Assembly: GCF_000331775.1 (NCBI RefSeq)
Contig: NZ_CAPJ01000354.1
Span: forward strand, 1-38,220
Source: Xanthomonas translucens pv. translucens DSM 18974
Lineage (GTDB): Bacteria; Pseudomonadota; Gammaproteobacteria; Xanthomonadales; Xanthomonadaceae
Direction of reading: 5' to 3'
DNA length: 38,220 nucleotides
Shown piece by piece: positions 1 through 8,651 of the stretch (position 1 is the first letter of the stretch; every line of letters begins with the position of its first letter). Position numbers and translations under genes: made by a program. Under the pieces are notes generated by a model. That model did not search any database. It had not been told where the DNA came from and worked only from the letters and a program-made list of their open reading frames with translations.

Positions 1-684
1 TGCGGCGCCGCCGGCGGGCTGGGCAGTGCCGCGGCCATGGCCTGCGCCCAGGCCGGCGCCACGGTGGTGCTGCTCGGGCACAAGCCGGCGCGTCTGAACC
101 GGGTCTACGACGCGATCGCCGCCATCGGCGCGCAGCCGCTGCTGTATCCGCTGGACCTGCTCGGCGCCACGCCGGAAGACTATGCGACGCTGGCCGAGCG
201 GCTGCAGGCCGATCTCGGGCGGTTGGACGGACTGCTGCACTGCGCCGCCGATTTCGTCGGCCTGACCCCGTTCGAACACGCCGACCCGGCGCAGTTCGCG
301 CGCGCGATCCACATCAACCTGACCGCCCCGGCTTGGCTGACCCAGGCCTGCCTGCCGCTGCTGAAGCAGGCGCCGGACGCGGCGATCGTGTTCGCGCTCG
401 ACGACCCGGCGCGTGTCGGCCAGGCTTACTGGGGCGGCTACGGCGTGGCCCAGCATGGCCGCCGAGGCCTGCTGGCGACCCTGCACGGCGAACTGGCGGC
501 CTCGACGGTGCGCGTGGCCGGGTTGCAACCCGGACCGATGCGCAGCGCGCTGCGCGCACGCGCCTACACCCACCAGGAAGACCTGGACGCGGTCGATCCG
601 GCGCACTACGCCGCCGCCTGCGTGGAACTGCTGGCGCCCGCCGGCGCCGCGCACCGCGGCGCGATCTGGAATCTCCTGGCATGA
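1..684 (+). CDS. YciK-like short-chain dehydrogenase/reductase, 5' end outside window
   Basis: The reading frame is open from base 1 and begins inside the Rossmann glycine motif (CGAAGGLGSA), so the start codon lies upstream and only a few N-terminal residues are missing. The overall match is to the YciK branch of the classical SDR family: an LLG turn after beta-2, an LHCAADFVG segment like the NNAG region, and a PGPMRSALRA segment after the active site. The active site is degenerate. The Tyr of YxxxK is kept (YGVAQ), but the Lys is Gln, and the usual Ser-rich strand reads FALDD, so the catalytic Ser is absent too. NAD(P) binding may survive while normal SDR chemistry probably does not. The stop overlaps the marC start (ATGA), so the two genes are likely translationally coupled. 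The substrate is unknown. Confidence 0.85.
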   Translation, partial: CGAAGGLGSAAAMACAQAGATVVLLGHKPARLNRVYDAIAAIGAQPLLYPLDLLGATPEDYATLAERLQADLGRLDGLLHCAADFVGLTPFEHADPAQFARAIHINLTAPAWLTQACLPLLKQAPDAAIVFALDDPARVGQAYWGGYGVAQHGRRGLLATLHGELAASTVRVAGLQPGPMRSALRARAYTHQEDLDAVDPAHYAAACVELLAPAGAAHRGAIWNLLA

Positions 685-1280
685 CCATTCTGTCGGCAGC
701 CTTGCTGCTGTTCCTGATCCTCGACCCGCTGGGCAACATCCCGGTGTTCCTCAGCGTGCTCAAACCGTTGCCGGCCAAGCGCCAGCGCGTGGTGCTGGCG
801 CGCGAACTGCTGATCGCGCTGGGCGTGCTGATGGCGTTCCTGTGGGGCGGCAAGTACGCGCTGGAAGTGATGCACCTGCGCCAGGAATCGGTGTCGATCG
901 CCGGCGGCATCGTGCTGTTCCTGATCGGCATCCGCATGATCTTCCCGCGCCCGGAAGGGCTGCTGGGCGAGATCCCCGACGGCGAGCCGTTCATCGTGCC
1001 GCTGGCGATCCCGCTGGTGGCCGGACCGTCGGGCATGGCCGCGGTGATGCTGATGGGCAGCAACGAGCCCACCCGCCTGGGCGAATGGAGCCTGGCGCTG
1101 ATCCTGGCCTGGATCGGCACCTCGGCGCTGCTGTTTTCCGGCACGCTGTTGTACAAGCTGCTCGGCATGCGCGTGCTGATCGCGGTCGAGCGGCTGATGG
1201 GCATGCTGCTGGTGGCGATCTCGGTGCAGATGTTCCTGGACGGCCTCGGCGTCTATCTGAAGCTGCCGGTCGCCGGCTGA
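681..1280 (+). CDS. MarC family integral membrane protein
   Basis: This 199-residue, very hydrophobic protein has about six predicted membrane segments and the family's conserved start, LLLFLILDPLGNIPVFLSVL. The central IPLVAGPSGMAAVMLM stretch (PLxxGPG-type loop) is also typical of MarC/YchE/YhgN proteins. Length is normal for the family (about 195-220). The family was once linked to multiple antibiotic resistance, but that link was withdrawn and its function remains unclear. It may be an inner-membrane transporter or channel. The ATG overlaps the SDR stop in ATGA, so it is the second gene of a two-gene unit. No other start fits, because the hydrophobic first helix begins at residue 3. Confidence 0.9.
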   Translation: MTILSAALLLFLILDPLGNIPVFLSVLKPLPAKRQRVVLARELLIALGVLMAFLWGGKYALEVMHLRQESVSIAGGIVLFLIGIRMIFPRPEGLLGEIPDGEPFIVPLAIPLVAGPSGMAAVMLMGSNEPTRLGEWSLALILAWIGTSALLFSGTLLYKLLGMRVLIAVERLMGMLLVAISVQMFLDGLGVYLKLPVAG

Positions 1281-1600
1281 GCGGCGGTCCGCCGCGCGCC
1301 TGCGCGGTGCCGTGCTATCTCTCTCGATCCGTGCCGATGCTGCGATGCGCAGGATAGTGGCGGCGATCGCACGCCAGCTGCGCTGGCGCCAACGCCATGA
1401 CCACGCAAACTGATGTAGAGGGCGTCATGTCCGTTTGTGCCATTTCGTCACGTTTCGGCAACAAATCGGCACTATGGTGTTAAGCTCATGTTAAACATTG
1501 CGGGGATCCAGCAAGGGGGCACGAACCTCATTCCGCTGCCGTGCGCCGACCAGGACGGCGCGCTATGCGCATTTCGTCAACTTCCATCGAGGCTATTGCA
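1281..1600 (+). other. Non-coding leader of the TonB receptor gene
   Basis: About 320 bases between marC and the receptor hold no convincing gene. The last 170 bases are AT-richer (TTAAGCTCATGTTAAACATT near 1480-1500), which fits a promoter region, but I cannot assign -35/-10 boxes with confidence. A GAGG sequence at 1589-1592 sits 8 bases before the chosen ATG at 1601 and acts as the probable ribosome binding site. An in-frame GTG at 1541 and ATG at 1565 exist but would put 12-20 residues ahead of a normal signal peptide. Confidence 0.5.
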
Positions 1601-4600
1601 ATGACTCAACCCCGCCGTCTCCGGATGTCCAAGCTCACCCTGGGCCTCGTTGCTGCGCTCGCCGCCGCCCCTGTGTTCGCCCAGAGCACCTCCTCCGGCA
1701 TTGGTGGCATGGTCACCCACAATGGCCAGCCCGTCGCGGGCGCCGAAGTGACCATTACCCACGTCGAATCCGGAACGGTCAGCCGCGCCAGCACCGATGC
1801 GAGCGGCCGCTACAACGCGCGCGGCTTGCGCGTCGGCGGCCCGTACAACGTCACCATCACCAAGCCGGGCGATGGCACCCAGACCCAGGAGGGCATCTAT
1901 CTGGGCCTGGATCAGGTCGCCAGCGTCAATGCGCAGCTGACCGGCGACGTCGCCACGCTGGAGTCGATGCAGGTCACCGCCGCGCGCGGTTCCGAGGCGT
2001 TCACCTCGGATAACAAGGGCATTTCCACCAACCTGTCGCGCGGCGATCTCGACCGCACGCCGATGCCGGACCGCTCGATCCAGAACGTGGTGCGTTCCGA
2101 TCCCCGCGTCGTGGTCACCGACCGCGATCGTGGCGCGTTCTCGGCAATGGGCCAGAACAATCGCTACAACAGCATCACCGTCGACACCATCAGCGCGGGC
2201 GATCCCTTCGGTCTGAACGACAACGGCCTGCCGACCAAGGGCACGCCGATCTCGCAGGACGCGATCGAGAGCTACAACATCTCCACCGCCAACTTCGACG
2301 TCGCCACCCGCCGCGGCGTGGGCGCTTGGGTCAACGCCGTTACCAAGAGCGGTACCAACGATTTCCACGGCTCTGCCTACTACGTCTACCAGAACGCCGA
2401 CGACATGATCGGCAAGGGCGAGACCGACGCCAAGTGGACCGGCTACACCAAGGACACAACCAAGGGCGCGACCCTGGGCGGGCCGATCCTCAAGGACAAG
2501 CTGTTTTTCTTCGCTTCCTACGAGGAGAGCAAGAAGGAGGCCCCGGGCGCGATCTGGGGCACCTCCGATTCCAGCGCCATCAGCAAGGTGAGCGGCGTAA
2601 CCACGGCGCAGCTCCAGCAGATCACCACGACCGCGCAGAACCTCGGGCTTTCGCCGGGCGACGACGGTTCGGCCAGCACCGACATCGAAAGCAAGCGCTA
2701 CCTGGCCAAGCTCGACTGGAACATCAGCGACTACCACCGCGCCAGCCTGCGCTTCAGCCGTACCGAAGAAGACGAGCCGATCATCACCGCCAGCAGTTCC
2801 ACCCAACTGAAGCTGTCGAGCAACTGGTACGTGTTGAACAAGACCAACACCAGCTATGCGCTGAGCTTCTACGACGACTGGAGCGAGAAGTTCTCCACCG
2901 AAGCGTCGGTGGGCTACAGCAAGTTCGAGCAGGACCGTGCGCCGCTGGTCGGCGGCTACCAGCCCGAAATCACCGTGCGCACCAGTGGCGCCGACACCGG
3001 CAGCAGCGTGCTGCTCGGCACCGACTATTCCAGCCAGGCCAATGTGCTCAGCGTCAAGAGCTGGAACGCGTACTTCGCCGGTAGTTGGTTCCTCGGCGAC
3101 CACGTGGTCAAGGCTGGTATCGACTACCAGCAGGACGAGGTCTACAACCTGTTCCTGCAGCGCTACGACGGCACCTACGCCTTCAACTCGATCGCCGATT
3201 TCGCCAGTGGCACCTATCGCCGCTATCAGCTCTCGCAGCCGGCCGCAGGCTATACCCTGGACAACGTCGCCGCCATCTTCAAGATGAAGCAGTACGGCCT
3301 GTTCCTGCAGGACACCTGGCAGGCGACCGATCGCCTGTCGATCCAGTACGGCCTGCGCTACGACGTGCCGAAGGTCAATCCGATGCCGACCTACAATCCG
3401 TGTTTCGCCGCGGACGCGGGCGTCACCGGCAATTTCGGCGCGTGCGGCCTGCGCGCGACCCCGGCCAACGCCAACGCGTCAGTGGGCGGCTTCGGCTTCT
3501 CCAACACCGGCACCATCGACGGCAACAGCGTCCTGCAGCCGCGCTTCTCCTTCAACTACGACCTGGATACCGAGCGTCCGACGCAACTGCGTGGCGGTGC
3601 CGGTCTGTTCGTCTCCAACACGCCGGCGGTATGGGTGGGTAACCCCTATTCCAACAATGGCGTCGCTGTGACCACCTACGACGTCAACCGCCGGAAGACC
3701 GCGACCGATCCGGCGTTCAGCTCCAATCCGCTGGGCCAGCCAGTCCCGGGCGGCACGGTAACCCCGCCGGGCCTGGGGAGCTCTAGCATGACCATGAACG
3801 TGGTCGATCCGAACTTCGACTTGCCGGCGGTCTACAAGTACACCCTGGGCCTGGACCACCAGCTGCCGTGGCAGGACCTGGTGTTCACCGCGGAATATCA
3901 GCACCTCGACGTCGACAAGGGCATCCTGTATCAGGATCTGAACATGGGCGCGCCGACCGGCACGCTGCCGGATGGACGCTATACCTATGCGCGCTTTCCG
4001 AACCAGGCACCTGGCAGCACCAACACCGCGAACTGGAACAAGAATGCGTCGTTCAGCAACGTCATCTATTTGACCAATACGGACAAGGGCAAGTCGGACA
4101 ACTTCACCGTATCGCTGAAGAAGCCCTTCGACGGCACCTGGAGCGCGATGCTGGCCTACACCTACAGCCGCGCCACCGAAGTGAACCCGGGCACCTCCAG
4201 CGTCGCCTACAGCAGCTATCAGAATCGCGCCTGGTACAACCCGTCCGACGATGCCGCAGGCATTTCCAACTACTCCATCCCCAACCGCATCATCGCGCAG
4301 CTGAGCTGGGAGCATAAGTTCTTCGGCGACTACGCGACCCGCGTTTCCGCGTTCTACGACGGCCACAACGGCGCGCCGTACAGCTGGGTGTTCGGCAACG
4401 ATGCCCAGGGCCTGGGTCTGTCGTCCGGCCGCTCGCTGGCTTACGTGCCGTCCGGTCCGAGCGACGTGGTCTGGTCCAATGCGACCTCGCAGCAGCTGTC
4501 CTCGTCGTTCTGGGAGTACATCGGCAAGCATCCGGAGCTGGCGCGCTACAAGGGGGACGTTGCCGAGCGCAATTCCTCGCGTGCGCCATGGGTGAACCAG

Positions 4601-4915
4601 TTGGACATGTCCTTCAGCCAGGAAATTCCCGGCTTTGCCAAGGGTCACAAGGGCGAGATCCGTCTGGACATGTTCAATGTGCTGAACATGCTCAACAAGG
4701 ATTGGGGTGTGGAGCACCGTGCCGACTTCCCGCTGGTACGCAACCTGGCCAACGTGGCCGGCGTCACCGCCGACGGCAAGTACATCTACGATATCTCCAG
4801 CACCAGCCTGTACAACCGCAACGGCACCTATGCGCCGACCGATCTGGCCATCAACGAAACGCAGAACCCGTCGCAGCGCTGGTCGCTGCTGCTGACGCTG
4901 CGCTATACGTTCTAA
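1601..4915 (+). CDS. Oar-like TonB-dependent outer membrane receptor
   Basis: The 1104-residue product starts with a signal peptide (RRLRMSKLTLGLVAALAAAPVFA, cleavage near residue 27). A carboxypeptidase-regulatory-like (CarboxypepD_reg) beta domain follows at about 30-115, with the VAGAEVTIT and GRYNARGLRVGGPY features. A plug domain lies at about 125-260 and a long beta-barrel runs to a C-terminal LLLTLRYTF with the terminal aromatic residue needed for BAM insertion. This layout is that of Oar/OmpA-related TonB receptors, which are abundant in Xanthomonas. Substrate cannot be read from sequence; peptides, proteins or glycans have been proposed for the family. The gene stands alone with a strong terminator after it. 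I chose ATG 1601 because it begins directly at the positively charged signal-peptide n-region. Confidence 0.92.
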   Translation: MTQPRRLRMSKLTLGLVAALAAAPVFAQSTSSGIGGMVTHNGQPVAGAEVTITHVESGTVSRASTDASGRYNARGLRVGGPYNVTITKPGDGTQTQEGIYLGLDQVASVNAQLTGDVATLESMQVTAARGSEAFTSDNKGISTNLSRGDLDRTPMPDRSIQNVVRSDPRVVVTDRDRGAFSAMGQNNRYNSITVDTISAGDPFGLNDNGLPTKGTPISQDAIESYNISTANFDVATRRGVGAWVNAVTKSGTNDFHGSAYYVYQNADDMIGKGETDAKWTGYTKDTTKGATLGGPILKDKLFFFASYEESKKEAPGAIWGTSDSSAISKVSGVTTAQLQQITTTAQNLGLSPGDDGSASTDIESKRYLAKLDWNISDYHRASLRFSRTEEDEPIITASSSTQLKLSSNWYVLNKTNTSYALSFYDDWSEKFSTEASVGYSKFEQDRAPLVGGYQPEITVRTSGADTGSSVLLGTDYSSQANVLSVKSWNAYFAGSWFLGDHVVKAGIDYQQDEVYNLFLQRYDGTYAFNSIADFASGTYRRYQLSQPAAGYTLDNVAAIFKMKQYGLFLQDTWQATDRLSIQYGLRYDVPKVNPMPTYNPCFAADAGVTGNFGACGLRATPANANASVGGFGFSNTGTIDGNSVLQPRFSFNYDLDTERPTQLRGGAGLFVSNTPAVWVGNPYSNNGVAVTTYDVNRRKTATDPAFSSNPLGQPVPGGTVTPPGLGSSSMTMNVVDPNFDLPAVYKYTLGLDHQLPWQDLVFTAEYQHLDVDKGILYQDLNMGAPTGTLPDGRYTYARFPNQAPGSTNTANWNKNASFSNVIYLTNTDKGKSDNFTVSLKKPFDGTWSAMLAYTYSRATEVNPGTSSVAYSSYQNRAWYNPSDDAAGISNYSIPNRIIAQLSWEHKFFGDYATRVSAFYDGHNGAPYSWVFGNDAQGLGLSSGRSLAYVPSGPSDVVWSNATSQQLSSSFWEYIGKHPELARYKGDVAERNSSRAPWVNQLDMSFSQEIPGFAKGHKGEIRLDMFNVLNMLNKDWGVEHRADFPLVRNLANVAGVTADGKYIYDISSTSLYNRNGTYAPTDLAINETQNPSQRWSLLLTLRYTF

Positions 4916-4941
4916 CCGGGTCTTCGCGCAGGCGTTACACG

Positions 4942-4973
4942 AAACGGCCGGGGCAACCCGGCCGTTTTCTTTT
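4942..4973 (+). terminator. Rho-independent terminator after the TonB receptor
   Basis: An 11-bp perfect stem (4942-4952 with 4957-4967) closes a GCAA tetraloop and runs into TTTTCTTTT. It lies 27 bases after the receptor stop and before ppnN. Confidence 0.9.
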
Positions 4974-5024
4974 GCGAAGGCTGACGCTACAGTCGCCGTT
5001 GACGACAACGACAAGAATTGCGAT

Positions 5025-6413
5025 ATGACGACGAGCAATACGGCGGCACGGGCGCTGCCGGTAGTGGACGCGCGGATCTACCCGCGCGGCGCCCTGGACA
5101 TCCTCTCGCGCGTGGAGGTGGTGCGCCTGCGCGACGCGTCCAGCGGAGGGCTGCACGAACTGCTGCGGCGCTGCGCGCTGGCGGTGCTGACCAGCGGCAG
5201 CGCGTCCGACGACCCGCGCGCCGCGCGCGACCTCTATCCGGACTTCGACATCCAGGTGGTGCAGCGCGATCGCGGCGTGCGCATCGACCTGTTCAATGCG
5301 CCGGCGATGGCGTTCGTGGATGGGGAGATCATCAACGGCGTGGCCGAGCTGCTGTTCGCCGTGGTCCGCGACCTGGCCTACATGGCCATCGAACTTGGGC
5401 CGGAATCGGCCGCCGACCTGGAGTCCGGCGAAGGCATCACCAATGCCGTGTTCGGGCAGCTGCGCAACGCGCGCATCCTGCAGCCGGCCGATCCCAACCT
5501 GGTGGTGTGCTGGGGCGGCCATTCGATCTCGCGCGACGAGTATCTGTACACCAAGCAGGTCGGCTACGAGCTGGGCCTGCGCGGGCTGGACATCTGCACC
5601 GGCTGCGGCCCGGGCGCGATGAAGGGGCCGATGAAGGGCGCCACCATCGCCCATGCCAAGCAGCGCAAGCACGACAACCGCTACATCGGCCTCACCGAGC
5701 CGGGCATCATCGCCGCCGAGTCGCCGAACCCGATCGTCAACCACCTGGTGATCATGCCGGACATCGAGAAGCGCCTGGAGGCCTTCGTCCGCATCGGCCA
5801 CGGCATCATCGTGTTCCCCGGCGGCGTCGGCACCGCCGAGGAGATCCTGTACCTGCTCGGCATCCTGCTGCGCGAGGAGAACCGCGCGCTGCCGTTCCCG
5901 CTGCTGCTGACCGGCCCGACCATGGCCGCGCCGTATTTCCAGCAGATCGACCGCTTCCTGCGCCTGACACTGGGCGAGATCGCAACCTCGCGCTACGAGA
6001 TCGTGGTCGGCGATCCGGTCGCGGTGGCGCGCAAGATGGCCGAGGGCATCCAGGAAGTGCGCCTGCACCGCAAGGAGCAGAAGGACGCGTTCTACTTCAA
6101 CTGGTCGGTGGACATCCCGCTGGAATACCAGCGTCCGTTCGTGCCGACCCACGAGGCGATGGCCGCGCTCGACCTGCACCACGGGCGCCCGCCGCACGCG
6201 CTGGCGGCGGATCTGCGCCGTGCCTTCTCCGGCATCGTTGCCGGCAACGTCAAGGAAGACGGCATGCGCCGCATCGAGCAGTACGGCCCGTTCGAGATCC
6301 ATGGCGATGCGGACATGATGCAGGCCCTGGACGCACTGCTGCGCGCCTTCGTCGAGCAGCGCCGGATGAAGATCTCCGGCGAGTACCGGCCTTGTTATCG
6401 GGTCATGGCCTGA
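5025..6413 (+). CDS. ppnN: Pyrimidine/purine nucleotide 5'-monophosphate nucleosidase PpnN (YgdH)
   Basis: The 462-residue product is close to E. coli PpnN (454) in length and layout. The N-terminal domain (to about 140) corresponds to the (p)ppGpp-binding DUF4478-type domain. The central LOG/Rossmann domain carries CWGGHSISRDEY, TGCGPGAMKGPMKGA and the catalytic PGGxGTxxE motif (FPGGVGTAEE, about 263-272). The C-terminal DUF3412-type extension follows. The family hydrolyses nucleoside 5'-monophosphates to free base and ribose 5-phosphate and is tuned by alarmones, linking nucleotide salvage to the stringent response. It is cytosolic and forms tetramers in E. coli. The 3' end overlaps the convergent sensor-kinase gene by 11 bases. 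No strong Shine-Dalgarno precedes the ATG. Confidence 0.93.
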   Translation: MTTSNTAARALPVVDARIYPRGALDILSRVEVVRLRDASSGGLHELLRRCALAVLTSGSASDDPRAARDLYPDFDIQVVQRDRGVRIDLFNAPAMAFVDGEIINGVAELLFAVVRDLAYMAIELGPESAADLESGEGITNAVFGQLRNARILQPADPNLVVCWGGHSISRDEYLYTKQVGYELGLRGLDICTGCGPGAMKGPMKGATIAHAKQRKHDNRYIGLTEPGIIAAESPNPIVNHLVIMPDIEKRLEAFVRIGHGIIVFPGGVGTAEEILYLLGILLREENRALPFPLLLTGPTMAAPYFQQIDRFLRLTLGEIATSRYEIVVGDPVAVARKMAEGIQEVRLHRKEQKDAFYFNWSVDIPLEYQRPFVPTHEAMAALDLHHGRPPHALAADLRRAFSGIVAGNVKEDGMRRIEQYGPFEIHGDADMMQALDALLRAFVEQRRMKISGEYRPCYRVMA

Positions 6414-7437
6414 GTTCGATCCGGATCGTCGCCACGAACAACGCGTCGTCCTCCAGGCCCGTGCTCAGGATGCCGCCCTGCATGCTTTCCAGGCGCGTGC
6501 GCAATGCCGACAATCCGACCCGGTGGCCACGACCCAGATGCGGCGTGGCACCGTCCGGGGGCAGCGTATTGCTGACCTCGATCTTCAGTCGGTTGTGGGC
6601 TTGGCCGATGGCGATGCGGATCTCGCCGCCATCGGGCGAGCATTCGATCCCGTGATGCACTGCGTTCTCGACCAGGGGTTGCAGCGAAAGCCGCGGGACT
6701 CTGGCCTGCGGCAGCGGCGACGGCAGCTCCCAGCGCACGCGCAGGCGCGGTCCGAAACGAATGGCTTCGATGTCGAGATAGCGCCTCGCCAGGTCGATCT
6801 CGTCGTCGAGGCTGACCAGGTCGGGCGTTGCCAGCGCGGCGCGGAACAGATCGGATAGATCCATCAGCAACTGCTCGACTTGCTGCGGTTGGCGATGCAC
6901 CAGCATCACCGCGGTATTGAGCGTATTGAAGAGGAAGTGCGGCTGCACGCGCGCGGTGAGCGCGTCGATTTCCGCCTGCTTGGCGCGTTCGACCAATTGC
7001 TTGATGCGGATATGGTTGTTCAGCGCGGCCATGCCGAGCAGGCCGATCAGCAAGGTGATGCCGGACAGCTGCAGTGAGAGCGTCAGCCATGCTGCGGTCG
7101 ACAGCTGCCAGTAGTCGCCGAACGCAGACAGGATCACCCAGCTGATCAACCAGGTCAGCAACTGCATCAGGCCAAGCGTCGCGGCAGTGATCGGCAGGAT
7201 GCCTCTGCCTGCCAGGGCGCGGCGCAGCATCAGCAGGCTGGCCAGGGTCAGCAATGCCACCCATTGGATACCGAGCGAGGCCAGGCCGAAGTAGACCCAG
7301 CGGTTTCCCCCTGGCCCCTGGCTCGGGGTCAGCGCCAGAATGGCGGCGATGCATTCGCCGGCCATGACGATCCAGATCAGCGTGGATGGTTGCTTGAGCA
7401 CTTGCAACTGGTCGTTCGAGTACGCGGGGGAGGGCAT
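6403..7437 (-). CDS. LytS/AlgZ(FimS)-type sensor histidine kinase
   Basis: The 344-residue product has four to five predicted membrane segments (about 20-140), a short coiled linker and a His_kinase (PF06580) domain. The H-box is ARVQPHFLFNTLN with His167, followed by the N-box LQPLVENAVHHG and a GxGxG-poor C-terminal ATPase part (GRGHRVGLSALRTRLESM). This is the AlgZ/FimS branch that normally phosphorylates a LytTR response regulator of the AlgR type. No regulator gene is adjacent: the gene converges on ppnN and diverges from the minor-pilin operon. In Pseudomonas aeruginosa FimS/AlgR switches on the fimU-pilVWXY1Y2E operon, so the neighbourhood suggests the same job here. That is inference; the partner would have to be encoded elsewhere. 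Confidence 0.85.
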   Translation of the reverse strand: MPSPAYSNDQLQVLKQPSTLIWIVMAGECIAAILALTPSQGPGGNRWVYFGLASLGIQWVALLTLASLLMLRRALAGRGILPITAATLGLMQLLTWLISWVILSAFGDYWQLSTAAWLTLSLQLSGITLLIGLLGMAALNNHIRIKQLVERAKQAEIDALTARVQPHFLFNTLNTAVMLVHRQPQQVEQLLMDLSDLFRAALATPDLVSLDDEIDLARRYLDIEAIRFGPRLRVRWELPSPLPQARVPRLSLQPLVENAVHHGIECSPDGGEIRIAIGQAHNRLKIEVSNTLPPDGATPHLGRGHRVGLSALRTRLESMQGGILSTGLEDDALFVATIRIELRP

Positions 7438-7593
7438 CGAGAACGGTCGGAGGAGGGCGGACGCGCATCATGCCGGCAACGGCGCCGGTCCGCACGATCC
7501 GTCCAGCCGCCCATATCCGCCATCCGTCGGCAATGGCTGGTGCGGCGGCGGTACACCCGTTAGCGTTCACCTGGGGAAATTTGGGGAAACGAT

Positions 7594-8166
7594 ATGTGTG
7601 TTCCTGAGCAGCGCCGCCTTGCCAGATCCAGGCTGCGCGGGTTCACGCTGGTAGAGCTGATGGTCACGGTCGCCGTGCTGGCGATCATCATGGCGTTGGC
7701 ATTTCCCAGCTTCACCATGCTGATCCGCAGCAACCGCTTGACCAGCACCGCCAATGAGTTGGTCGCCGCCTTGCAGGTATCGCGCTCGGAGGCGGTGCGC
7801 CTGAACGGCGGGGTCAGTCTGTGCCGCAGCGACAACGGCAGCACCTGCGCCAGCGGCGGCGACTGGACCCATGTGCTGACGGTGGCGCGCGACGGCACCG
7901 TGTTGCGGACCACGACGCTGCGCACCGGCCTGTCCGTTTCCAGTTCGGCACTGGATGCGCTGGGCGACAAGCTCACGTTCAATGCCGACGGCATTGCCCG
8001 CGACAGCAACGGTACGCCATTGAACAGCGATGCAGTGCTCGTGGTTTGCATGCCGGTCACCAGTCCCTCCGACAACGTGCGCAGCGTGTCCATGAGCGGG
8101 GGCAGTCGGATTTCCATCGCGCGTAGTTCGAACGGCGGCCAGTGTCCGGGCCAGACCGCTCCTTGA
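7594..8166 (+). CDS. fimT: Type IV pilus minor pilin, FimT/FimU (GspH) family
   Basis: The 190-residue product has a class III prepilin leader, RLRG|FTLVELMVTVAVL, cleaved before Phe with Glu at +5 of the mature protein, and then a hydrophobic alpha-1 helix. The C-terminal part resembles GspH/FimT proteins (SEAVRLNGGVSLCRS and LTFNADGIARD strands). It is the first gene of a six-gene minor pilin operon and likely part of the pilus-tip priming complex, inserted in the inner membrane before assembly. The 156 bases before it (7438-7593), shared with the divergent sensor kinase, should hold the operon promoter. I see only a repeated TGGGGAAA there just before the start. The name fimU is equally possible. 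Confidence 0.88.
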   Translation: MCVPEQRRLARSRLRGFTLVELMVTVAVLAIIMALAFPSFTMLIRSNRLTSTANELVAALQVSRSEAVRLNGGVSLCRSDNGSTCASGGDWTHVLTVARDGTVLRTTTLRTGLSVSSSALDALGDKLTFNADGIARDSNGTPLNSDAVLVVCMPVTSPSDNVRSVSMSGGSRISIARSSNGGQCPGQTAP

Positions 8167-8180
8167 CAAGCAGAGGCGCC

Positions 8181-8651
8181 ATGAAACGATTCCACAGCGG
8201 CAGGAACATCGCCGGCGTCACCCTCATCGAGGTGATGATCTCCGTGCTGATCCTCGGGATCGGCATGCTCGGCGTGGCCGCGATGCAGACCACCGCGCTA
8301 CGCAACAACCAGAGCGCGATGCAGCGCAGTCAGATCGTCATGCAGACCTACACCATTCTGGACGCGATGCGCGCCAACCGCGACGCTGCGCTGATCGGCA
8401 AATACAACACTGCCGGCATGGTCTGCAAGCCGCCGACCGGCGGCAGCCTGATCCAGAATGATCAAGCCGCGTGGCTTGGCGCTCTGCAAAACACCATCGG
8501 CGGCGATCCCACGACGACCTGCGGTTCTATTGCATGCCTGGATGGCAACTGTAAGGTCAGCATCCAGTGGGACGATAGCCGTGCTGCAGATGCCAGCCAG
8601 TCCCGTACTGGTAGTGCCACGCAAACGCTCGATACGGTGACGCAGCTGTGA
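8181..8651 (+). CDS. pilV: Type IV pilus minor pilin PilV
   Basis: The 156-residue product starts MKRFHSGRNIAG|VTLIEVMISVLILGIG, a prepilin leader with Gly at -1 and Glu at +5. The LGVAAMQTTALRNNQSA segment after the helix is characteristic of PilV. PilV is a low-abundance pilin of the tip complex needed for pilus assembly and PilY1 display. I chose ATG 8181, which follows a GAGG-type site (CAGAGGCGCC), over a GTG 39 bases upstream that would spoil the short basic leader. The 3' end overlaps pilW by 4 bases (GTGA), so the genes are coupled. Confidence 0.9.
   Translation: MKRFHSGRNIAGVTLIEVMISVLILGIGMLGVAAMQTTALRNNQSAMQRSQIVMQTYTILDAMRANRDAALIGKYNTAGMVCKPPTGGSLIQNDQAAWLGALQNTIGGDPTTTCGSIACLDGNCKVSIQWDDSRAADASQSRTGSATQTLDTVTQL

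Noticed and set aside
7438..7593. AlgR-type binding box in the divergent region
   Set aside because: ACCGTTCTC on the minus strand near 7440-7450 only partly matches the known ACCGTTCGTC pattern, too weak to claim.
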